Part shown: piece after piece, positions 1 through 6,190 of the stretch | How the letters are laid out: each line of letters opens with the position of its first letter | Numbering within the stretch: the stretch's first letter is position 1 | NCBI GenBank assembly: GCA_900549445.1 | Contig: UROS01000036.1 | Coordinates: 1 to 15,773, forward strand | DNA: 15,773 nucleotides | Source: an uncultured Porphyromonadaceae bacterium | Lineage (GTDB): Bacteria > Bacteroidota > Bacteroidia > Bacteroidales > Muribaculaceae | Direction: 5' to 3' | Notes under the pieces: model-generated | What the model was told of the DNA's origin: nothing | The model's input: the letters and a program-made list of their open reading frames with translations, nothing else | The model's database searches: none | Made by a program: the position numbers and the translations under genes

Positions 1-131
1 AGAAAGAAATCCGATACAGCCCCGGCGGATACCGTATCTACGACCGCGACGACCCCCGCTATTACGACGACTTCCGCGCATACTACGGCCTCCCGCCGCT
101 TGACCACAGCGGCTGCGTCTTCGACGATTAA
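1..131 (+). CDS. C-terminal fragment of an unrecognised protein
   Basis: The frame that starts at position 3 is open from the window edge to a TAA at 129-131 and gives 42 residues. They are rich in Tyr, Asp, Arg and Pro, with an RYSPGGYRIY stretch and an acidic C-terminus ending in FDD. I do not recognise a family. The gene ends 26 bases before the next start, and that gene and the portal-like gene after it look phage-derived, so this may belong to the same remnant; that is inference from position only. The 5' part lies outside the window. Confidence 0.6.
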   Translation, partial: KEIRYSPGGYRIYDRDDPRYYDDFRAYYGLPPLDHSGCVFDD

Positions 132-157
132 AATCTCTTTTAATATATGAAAAATAT

Positions 158-688
158 ATGAAAACCACACTCTCACAACCCGAAATGCTCCGGCAGTGGC
201 GCCTGCGCCGCCTTTACGAACCTTTGCGCAACGATTGCGCCGTAACCCGCACCGACGGCATTGATCTCGACGCAATTCTCCTCACTGAAATGGAAAACTG
301 GTACCGCGGACTGTTGCTCACGGCACCCGCCGACCTCCTCGTGACCGACGATATCGCATCGTCGGCAGCAATGACCGCCGACTCCGACCGCACCGCCACA
401 ATTCCGCTCAATGCCGACATTTGCCGCGTGGTCGAAGTCCGCCTGTCGTCATGGAGCCGACCCGCTACAGTCATCACTGACCCCTGCTGTCCGCTCGCCC
501 TCTCCCAGCGCCACCGCTTCACCCGCGGCGGTGCCTCTCAGCCCGTGGTGCTCTTTATGCCCGGACAGCTCACACTCTTCTGCGTACCTCCCCGCTCACG
601 TCTCACATCGCTGATTGTAGTGCGCCGGCCGCAGGAAGGCACCTATGCGCTCGACACTGCCGCCCTCGCCCTTATCACCCCTGCTTGA
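158..688 (+). CDS. Hypothetical protein, possibly phage head-tail adaptor-like
   Basis: This 176-residue protein has no signal peptide or membrane segment. Residues about 7-55 look helical (QWRLRRLYEPLR, then a segment around TEMENWYRGLL). The rest looks beta-rich, with a segment IPLNADICRVVEVRLSSWSR at about 82-101 and a hydrophobic C-terminus. The layout of an N-terminal helical part followed by a beta part with 'IPL-D..R.V...L.SW.RP' recalls head-tail connector or adaptor proteins in Bacteroidales prophages, but I cannot confirm this. It sits directly upstream of a portal-like gene, which is the main support for a phage role. The ATG at 158 follows an A-rich leader. A four-codon ORF at 147-161 ends over this start (ATGA). 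The function is uncertain. Confidence 0.75.
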   Translation: MKTTLSQPEMLRQWRLRRLYEPLRNDCAVTRTDGIDLDAILLTEMENWYRGLLLTAPADLLVTDDIASSAAMTADSDRTATIPLNADICRVVEVRLSSWSRPATVITDPCCPLALSQRHRFTRGGASQPVVLFMPGQLTLFCVPPRSRLTSLIVVRRPQEGTYALDTAALALITPA

Positions 689-690
689 CC

Positions 691-927
691 GTTTCGCAAC
701 CCACTGAATTCAAGCATATTACCGTACGGGCGTGATTCTTCACGTCCCCTGCGAAATAATCATTTTTCCCGTTTCGTAACCCGCTGAATTCAAGCATATT
801 ACCGTACGGACGTGATTCTTCACGTCCCCTGCGAAATAATCATTTTTCCGTTTCGTAACCCGCTGAATTCAAGCATATTACCGTACGGGCGTGATTTTTC
901 ACGTCCCCTGCGAAATAATCATTTTCC
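691..927. repeat. Three tandem direct repeats of about 80 bp, each with a hairpin
   Basis: Copies lie at 691-770, 771-849 and 850-927 and begin GTTTCG(C/T)AAC. They differ at only a few positions and by one or two bases in a T/C run near the end. Each holds GAATTC, the palindrome CCGTACGG, and a stem with 8-base arms GG(G/A)CGTGA and TCACGTCC around a four-base loop. In copy 2 the stem is perfect (808-815 with 820-827). In copies 1 and 3 the third pair is G-T, which would still pair as G-U in RNA. The loop is TTCT in copies 1 and 2 and TTTT in copy 3. The block fills nearly the whole gap before the portal-like gene. The 79-80 bp period is not a multiple of three throughout, so this is not coding repetition. 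Confidence 0.9.
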
Positions 928-943
928 TCAGATATTCCCGACT

Positions 944-2236
944 ATGAAAAACCTTCCCCCTACACTTCTCGCAGCCGAAGAAGCCTGGACGGCATGCTCC
1001 GGATTCCGCACAACCCGCGACCGAATGAAACGTTTCACTTACGGCCGCCAGTGGGATGATGTAACCGTCACCTCCGGAGGCCAGACCATGACAGAGGGCA
1101 ACCGCCTGAAAGCCATGGAAATGTCGCCGCTCACAAACAACCTTCTCCGCAACCTCGTGAAAAGCGTAATCGGACGTTTCCGCTCCATGCTCGCCTCCGG
1201 TTCCCGCTCCGCACTCCCCGACGAAACCGTAACCCGCAACAATCTCAACGAACTCGACAGCCGCATGCTCGAGGAATTCCTCATTTCGGGCTGCGCCGTG
1301 CAGCGCGTTGTGGCTGAGCGGCGCCCCGACGGCGACGGCGTGTGGATCGACAATATCAGCCCCGCGCGAATCTTTTATTCATCTTTCACCGACCCCCGCG
1401 CCACCGACCTCGAGCTAATCGGCGTAATCCACGACTACTCCTTCTACGAAGTCAAGATGCGCTTCGGCCACGGCGACCCGGCCCGCAACCGGATTATCGA
1501 CCGGGCATATAGCGTTGACAATCCCCGAGCCTTCCGGGCCTCCCCGCTCTCGGCTTCCGAAGAGTTTTTCACCGCGCCAAACCCCTCGCGCTGCCGCGTT
1601 ATCGAGGTCTGGTCGCGCGATTTCTTTCCGATGCCCGACGAGCCCGACCGGATCGATACCCGATGGACCGGCCGCTGGTACGCTCCCGACGGGACCCTTC
1701 TCGACGACACAGCTTCCCCTTTCCGCAGCGGCAGCCATCCGTTCCTGCTCTCGCTCTATCCCTTTACCGACGGCGAAATCCACCCCTTTATCGAGGATCT
1801 TGTCGACAATCAGTTCAACATCAACCGCACCATAACCATTCTCGACAAAATGCTCTCCGCCTCCGCAAAGAGTCTGTTGCTGCTCCCGGAGGATTCGTTC
1901 CCCGAAAAATTTACGATGACCGACATCATCAATATGTGGAACGTCCCAGGCGGAGTCATTCCTGTTAGCCGCGACGCCTCCCGTCTCCCCACTCAGATCT
2001 CCTCGCCGGCAATCGCTCCGGGAGCCGCCGAACTGCTCGGCATTCAGCTGTCGATGTTTCACCGGATTTCCGGCGTCGCCGGCATTCTGCAGGGCGACGA
2101 CGTGGCTTCCTCCGCTTCCGAATCGTCCGTCACCGCGCAGGTCAACAATTCCGTAACAGCGCTCCTCGACATATTCGAAACCTTCAACGCTTTCCGCTCG
2201 CGCCGCGACCGCCTCGCCGCATCCCTGCTCGCGTAA
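944..2236 (+). CDS. Phage portal-like protein, probably C-terminally truncated
   Basis: This 430-residue protein resembles the P22-type portal proteins of Bacteroidales phages and prophages, which form the dodecameric DNA gate at the capsid vertex. Recognisable parts are an N-terminal FTYGRQWDD segment followed by SPLTNNLLRNLVKSVIGRFR, a middle domain with DNISPARIFYSSFTDPRATD and VIEVWSRDFF, and the core PFIEDLVDNQFNINRTITIL followed by a helix, then FHRISGVAGILQGD and SSVTAQVNNSVTALLDIFE. The protein stops at RDRLAASLLA, where portals of this type normally continue, so I infer loss of the C-terminal part. Nothing portal-like continues in the same frame after the stop. I chose the ATG at 944. 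The frame stays open back to 812, but that stretch lies within the upstream repeats and gives unlikely protein. Confidence 0.75.
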   Translation: MKNLPPTLLAAEEAWTACSGFRTTRDRMKRFTYGRQWDDVTVTSGGQTMTEGNRLKAMEMSPLTNNLLRNLVKSVIGRFRSMLASGSRSALPDETVTRNNLNELDSRMLEEFLISGCAVQRVVAERRPDGDGVWIDNISPARIFYSSFTDPRATDLELIGVIHDYSFYEVKMRFGHGDPARNRIIDRAYSVDNPRAFRASPLSASEEFFTAPNPSRCRVIEVWSRDFFPMPDEPDRIDTRWTGRWYAPDGTLLDDTASPFRSGSHPFLLSLYPFTDGEIHPFIEDLVDNQFNINRTITILDKMLSASAKSLLLLPEDSFPEKFTMTDIINMWNVPGGVIPVSRDASRLPTQISSPAIAPGAAELLGIQLSMFHRISGVAGILQGDDVASSASESSVTAQVNNSVTALLDIFETFNAFRSRRDRLAASLLA

Positions 2237-2258
2237 TCCCCGGCCGAGACGACTGTAG

Positions 2259-2279
2259 GGCTGCACGGCCCGTGCAGCC
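2259..2279. repeat. Perfect palindrome, REP-like
   Basis: The 9-base arms GGCTGCACG and CGTGCAGCC surround a GCC loop, 22 bases after the stop of the portal-like gene. There is no T-tract, so it is not a classic terminator. From memory, GTAGGG followed by a GC-rich palindrome around 'cacGGCCCgtg' recurs in many gut bacterial genomes, which suggests a dispersed REP-like unit. That recollection was not checked. Confidence 0.65.
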
Positions 2280-2310
2280 GTCCTCCGGCGCAAGCCTCCC
2301 GCACCGTCCT

Positions 2311-2354
2311 CAGGAACCTCAGGAATCTAAAAGTCCCTGAGGGTTCTGTTTTTC
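2311..2354 (+). terminator. Imperfect intrinsic terminator
   Basis: A 5' arm around CAGGAACCTCAGGA (2311-2324) can pair, with single-base bulges, with TCCCTGAGGGTTCTG (2334-2348). A run of T follows at about 2349-2353 and another T-rich stretch after it. It would end transcription from the phage remnant before the secDF promoter. Confidence 0.55.
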
Positions 2355-2390
2355 CCTGTTTTTCACCCCTGTTTTCGCATTTTCGCCCGC

Positions 2391-2449
2391 TGCGGATAGC
2401 GGATATTAGAAAGAAAAATTGTATATTTGCAAGCTGAAAAGTATCCGCT
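2391..2449. promoter_or_regulatory. GCGGATA repeats flanking the secDF promoter box
   Basis: GCGGATA occurs twice in tandem at 2392-2398 and 2399-2405. Its inverted form TATCCGC lies at 2442-2448; with flanks, AGCGGATA at 2398-2405 is the exact inverse of TATCCGCT at 2442-2449. The -7 box lies between them. This could be an operator or, in the transcript, part of a leader structure. No regulator is identified. Confidence 0.35.
2422..2429 (+). promoter_or_regulatory. Bacteroidetes -7 box of the secDF promoter
   Basis: TATATTTG matches the Bacteroidetes -7 consensus TAnnTTTG. I see no clear TTTG about 20 bp upstream, so the -33 element is weak or absent. Transcription would start near 2436 and give a leader of about 130 nt before secDF, which ends in an AT-rich run without a Shine-Dalgarno motif. 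Confidence 0.55.
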
Positions 2450-2567
2450 GGCGGTTGCAGCCCTTATCCCGGGACCGTAATCGGCTGATAGCGTATATTT
2501 TATCACCTGAAACCGCCTACATGAAAATCAATTAATTAACAATTTAAATAACAATCTAATCACAACA

Positions 2568-5465
2568 ATGCAAAGCAAAGGAACTTTGGGAAGCGTTGTA
2601 GCCGGCGTAATAGCGATATTCCTGGTGCTGATCTGCTTGTTCTACCTCTCGTTCACAGTGGTTACCAACCACTATGAGAACAAGGCCGACGAGTATGCTC
2701 AGGCTGAGGCCGCCAAATCCGGCAACGGTTCCGAATCTTACCGCAAGGCTTACAGCGAGTACATCAAGAACATCGCTAACGAAAAAGTCTATCTCGGCTA
2801 CACTTTCAATGAAGTACAGAAACTTGGCGTGGGTCTCGGCCTCGACCTCAAGGGTGGTATGAACGTTACCCTCCAGGTATCGGTGCCCGACATTCTCCGC
2901 TCAATGGCAAACGCCGAGGGAAATCCTTATTTCGAAACCGCCATCCACAATGCCGACTCAGTGGCACGCGCCACTAAGAGCAACGATTTCGTCGACATCT
3001 TCGTTGACCAGTACCGGAAACTTGACCCCACCGGCGATCTTTCCGTTGTGTTCAAGGATCAGGTCAAGCGCGGCGAATCAGGCGAAAACGTACGCAACAT
3101 CCTCAAGCAGGAGGTGAAAGACCGCGTTTCCAGCTCCACCAACGTGCTCCGCACCCGTATCGACCAGTTCGGCGTTGTCGCTCCCAATATCCAGGAACTT
3201 GAAAAAGACGGTCAGATTCTTCTCGAGCTTCCGGGCGTCAAGGAACACGACCGTGTCCGCGACCTCCTGAAATCGAGCGCCAACCTCGAGTTCTACGAAA
3301 CAACTCCCCTTACCGACATTCAGGGCGCGCTTACCGAACTCGATAATACTCTCCGCAACGACTCAACCGGCAACGGCAAAGGTTTCTTCGACTACTTTAT
3401 CCAGGTCGGCAACCCCTACAACCGCATCGGCGTCGGAAACGCTACCGAATCCGCACGCGACACCATCAACATGATTCTCGCTTCCGCCACCGCAAAGCGC
3501 ATCCTTCCCACCAACCTCAAGCTCGCATGGGAAGTTAAGCCCGAAATCGTCCAGATCGACGATTCCGTCCGCGGCAAGCGCAACATGACCATCTATCAGC
3601 TCGTGGCCCTGAAGACCACCAACGGCAAAGCTGCTCTCAGCGGCGACGTCGTTACCACCGCTTCAAACGACTACGACGCCATGCAGGGCGGCAACTACGT
3701 CTCTATGACCATGAAGCCCGAGGCTGCGCGCCAGTGGGCACGCATCACCGCCGCCAACATCAACAAGCAGGTGGCAATCGTGCTCGACGATCAGGTGTAT
3801 TCCGCTCCCAACGTGAACTCCGTCATCGAAGACGGCCGCTCGCAGATTACCGGCAACTTCTCCACCGACGAGGCAAAAGACCTTGCAAACGTGCTCAAGA
3901 GCGGTAAGATGGCTGCTAAAGTCGACATCATCAGCGACACCGTAATCGGTCCTTCGCTCGGTCAGCAGGCTATCGAAGACGGCCTCTGGTCATTCGTCGT
4001 CGCCCTCGTGCTCCTCATGATTTTCATGATGATGTTCTACGGCGTGATACCCGGTCTGATCGCAAACCTCGGCCTGATATTCAACATCTTCTTCACGTTC
4101 GGTATTCTGGCATCCTTCCAGGCCGTCCTCACGCTCTCCGGTATCGCCGGTATCGTGCTTGCTCTCGGTATGGCGGTCGACGCCAACGTGCTTATCTTCG
4201 AGCGTGCTAAAGAGGAACTCCGTGCCGGAAAGAACTCACGCACCGCTATCGCCGACGGTTATGCCAACGCCTTCTCAGCTATCTTCGACTCCAACCTTAC
4301 TTCGGTAATCACCGGTATCATCCTCCTCGTGTTCGGTACAGGCCCCATCAAGGGCTTCGCAACCACCCTCATCATCGGTATCGTGGTTTCATTCTTCACC
4401 GCCGTTTATCTCACCCGTCTGGTGTTCATCTTCGGTGCGAAGAGCAAACCCTTCGAGCGCCTCACCTTCACAACCTCCCTCTCGCGCAAGATGTTTACCA
4501 ACACTCACTTCAACTTCCTCGGCGCCCGCAAGGTCAGCTTCACCGTGGTGCTCGCGTTTGTTGTGATTATCGTGGTATCATTCTTCACCCGAGGCCTTAA
4601 CAACGGTATCGACTTCTCCGGCGGCCGAAACTACGTGGTTCAGTTCGACCATCCTGTCTCCACAGCCGACCTCCAGCAGAAGCTCGCTCCCCTCTTCAGC
4701 GGCGCTCAGGTTTCTGTCATCACTATCGACGACAACACTAAGGTCCGCATCTCGACCAACTACAAGATTGAATCCGACGACGAGAACATCGACAACGAAA
4801 TTACCGACATTCTCTACAAGGGCCTTGAAGGCGAACTCAACGGAATGAGCCTCGAAGACTTCTCCACCACCAACGAGAACGTAGGCATCCAGTCCTCGCA
4901 GAAGGTAGGTCCTACCGTGGCTAACGACATGCGCACCGACGCCTACATCGCCGTGGCTCTCGCACTCCTCGCCATGTTCTTCTACATCCTCCTGCGTTTC
5001 CGCAACATCGCCTTCTCGCTCGGCGCGCTCGCCGCTGTTGCCTTCACCGCGTTCACAATCATCGGCTTCTACTCCCTCTTCTGGGGCGTCTTCCCGTTCG
5101 CAATGGAGGTTGATCAGACATTTATCGCTGCAATCCTTACCGTAATCGGTTATCAGATCAACGATACCGTGGTTGTGTTCGACCGTGTCCGCGAGAATAT
5201 CAGCCTCTACCCGAAGCAGAATTTCTTCGACACCATCAACGCATCCGTCAACTCAACCTTAGGCCGTACGGTAATGACATCGTGCTCCACCCTCCTGGTG
5301 CTCCTCTGCATCTTCATCCTCGGCGGTGACTCGATCCGTTCGTTCACCTTCGCAATGATCTTCGGTGTGGTAATCGGTACGCTCGCAACCATGTTTGTGG
5401 CTGCTCCCGTCGCTTACATAACCGACAGGAACCGCACAGCCGACAAGCGTATCGTCAAGGCATGA
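2568..5465 (+). CDS. secDF: Protein translocase SecDF, SecD-SecF fusion
   Basis: This 965-residue inner-membrane protein drives late steps of Sec-dependent export using the proton-motive force, with SecYEG. The SecD half has a first membrane segment at about 13-33, the signature GLDLKGG at 91-97, a large periplasmic region, and the membrane bundle with GMAVDANVLIFER, whose Asp is residue 538. The SecF half begins near residue 650, with NNGIDFSGGRN, VGPTVANDMR, and IGYQINDTVVVFDR, whose Asp is residue 866; both Asp residues fit the proton-relay positions known in the family. A fused SecDF of roughly 1000 residues is normal in Bacteroidetes. The gene has its own promoter box and a strong terminator and so appears monocistronic. 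The start ATG follows an A/T-rich leader. Confidence 0.97.
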   Translation: MQSKGTLGSVVAGVIAIFLVLICLFYLSFTVVTNHYENKADEYAQAEAAKSGNGSESYRKAYSEYIKNIANEKVYLGYTFNEVQKLGVGLGLDLKGGMNVTLQVSVPDILRSMANAEGNPYFETAIHNADSVARATKSNDFVDIFVDQYRKLDPTGDLSVVFKDQVKRGESGENVRNILKQEVKDRVSSSTNVLRTRIDQFGVVAPNIQELEKDGQILLELPGVKEHDRVRDLLKSSANLEFYETTPLTDIQGALTELDNTLRNDSTGNGKGFFDYFIQVGNPYNRIGVGNATESARDTINMILASATAKRILPTNLKLAWEVKPEIVQIDDSVRGKRNMTIYQLVALKTTNGKAALSGDVVTTASNDYDAMQGGNYVSMTMKPEAARQWARITAANINKQVAIVLDDQVYSAPNVNSVIEDGRSQITGNFSTDEAKDLANVLKSGKMAAKVDIISDTVIGPSLGQQAIEDGLWSFVVALVLLMIFMMMFYGVIPGLIANLGLIFNIFFTFGILASFQAVLTLSGIAGIVLALGMAVDANVLIFERAKEELRAGKNSRTAIADGYANAFSAIFDSNLTSVITGIILLVFGTGPIKGFATTLIIGIVVSFFTAVYLTRLVFIFGAKSKPFERLTFTTSLSRKMFTNTHFNFLGARKVSFTVVLAFVVIIVVSFFTRGLNNGIDFSGGRNYVVQFDHPVSTADLQQKLAPLFSGAQVSVITIDDNTKVRISTNYKIESDDENIDNEITDILYKGLEGELNGMSLEDFSTTNENVGIQSSQKVGPTVANDMRTDAYIAVALALLAMFFYILLRFRNIAFSLGALAAVAFTAFTIIGFYSLFWGVFPFAMEVDQTFIAAILTVIGYQINDTVVVFDRVRENISLYPKQNFFDTINASVNSTLGRTVMTSCSTLLVLLCIFILGGDSIRSFTFAMIFGVVIGTLATMFVAAPVAYITDRNRTADKRIVKA

Positions 5466-5492
5466 TAGCCTGAAATGATATTTCTCCCTTTA

Positions 5493-5535
5493 CCGGGCCG
5501 GCAGCTCACTCCAGCTGCCGGCCCGGCTCATTTTT
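5493..5535 (+). terminator. Strong intrinsic terminator of secDF
   Basis: Perfect 14-base arms at 5493-5506 and 5513-5526 (the first contains GGGCCGGCAGCT) flank the loop CACTCC, and a five-T run follows at 5531-5535. It lies 28 bases past the secDF stop. Confidence 0.92.
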
Positions 5536-5539
5536 CGCT

Positions 5540-5568
5540 AACTCAGCTATCTTAGCCAACTTAGCTAT
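5540..5568. promoter_or_regulatory. Imperfect direct repeat upstream of a promoter
   Basis: AACTCAGCTAT at 5540-5550 and AACTTAGCTAT at 5558-5568 differ at one base and start 18 bp apart. The related CTTAGCCA lies between them. They sit about 30 bp before the -33 box of the next gene, where an activator could bind. The regulator is unknown, and chance is possible in AT-rich intergenic DNA. Confidence 0.3.
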
Positions 5569-5598
5569 AACCGATTCTGTTAATATCTCCCCCCGACA

Positions 5599-5630
5599 TT
5601 TGCATTCTGTTTAAATAAATACTATCTTTG
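5599..5630 (+). promoter_or_regulatory. Bacteroidetes-type promoter
   Basis: TTTG at 5599-5602 and TATCTTTG at 5623-5630 match the -33 and -7 consensus with 20 bp between them. The start of transcription would be near 5637, about 23 nt before the GTG at 5660. It probably serves the membrane protein gene and may also feed the downstream peptidase operon. Confidence 0.75.
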
Positions 5631-5659
5631 CCAACGAAACGCACAGACTGTATCCCGAC

Positions 5660-6130
5660 GTGAAATTCAGCTATCAAGGAACCGCGCTAAACCGGATGAT
5701 CGAGTGGCTCGCTCTCTCGCCCGAAAACTCCGCAACCACAGCCGAGGAAACCTCCCGACGGAAGGAAATCCATCTCTGGCTATCGGTGTGCAGCGGCATC
5801 TTTCTGCTCCTTTCCATCGTCGCCGTGCTCTTGGTGAACCACGTCAACACTCCCGAATTCCTATATCGCCACGGGCTCTACGAACAGGCCTACGAAGCAG
5901 GCCACCCCATGGCCGCGCTACAGCTCGCACGCCGCGCCGAAGCCGACCCAGCACTCCGTTCCGGAGCCAGAATATGGTGGCAGCGCGCATACGAGAGCCT
6001 CAGCCGCGAACTCCGGGAGAATCCCGGTAGTCCCGGTGCCGCCGACGCACTTAACGAAATCCTCGGCTCCGGTGCAATCAGCGATACTGAAAAAGAGCAG
6101 GCTCTCCGCCTACTCACCCCCTCCCCATAA
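5660..6130 (+). CDS. Hypothetical single-pass membrane protein with a Sel1/TPR-like segment
   Basis: This 156-residue protein has about 38 N-terminal residues, one hydrophobic membrane helix at about 39-60 (LWLSVCSGIFLLLSIVAVLL), and a helical C-terminal part. Residues about 73-93 include AYEAGHPMAALQLARRA, which fits one Sel1-like repeat (A..G...A...LA), and a second helical pair follows to about 130. By analogy with such repeats it may bind a protein partner; no enzyme motif is seen. The start is a GTG, chosen because it lies just after the promoter; the next in-frame start is the Met at residue 13 (5696). It lies between the secDF terminator and the peptidase gene, 60 bases from the latter. 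Confidence 0.7.
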   Translation: MKFSYQGTALNRMIEWLALSPENSATTAEETSRRKEIHLWLSVCSGIFLLLSIVAVLLVNHVNTPEFLYRHGLYEQAYEAGHPMAALQLARRAEADPALRSGARIWWQRAYESLSRELRENPGSPGAADALNEILGSGAISDTEKEQALRLLTPSP

Positions 6131-6190
6131 ACAACATACATTACATACATCACATAAACCACCTCCCCTCAGCATCTACGGAAATTTGTT

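Noticed and set aside
691..927. CRISPR array
   Set aside because: The units are contiguous 78-80 bp copies without unique spacers between short repeats, and no cas genes are near.
812..943. N-terminal extension of the portal-like ORF to the ATG at 812
   Set aside because: It lies within repeats 2 and 3, whose period does not keep frame, and the residues look non-protein; the ATG at 944 begins the recognisable protein.
1415..2293. Long minus-strand ORF opposite the portal-like gene
   Set aside because: Gly/Arg/Val-rich shadow of a GC-rich plus-strand gene with recognisable protein motifs.
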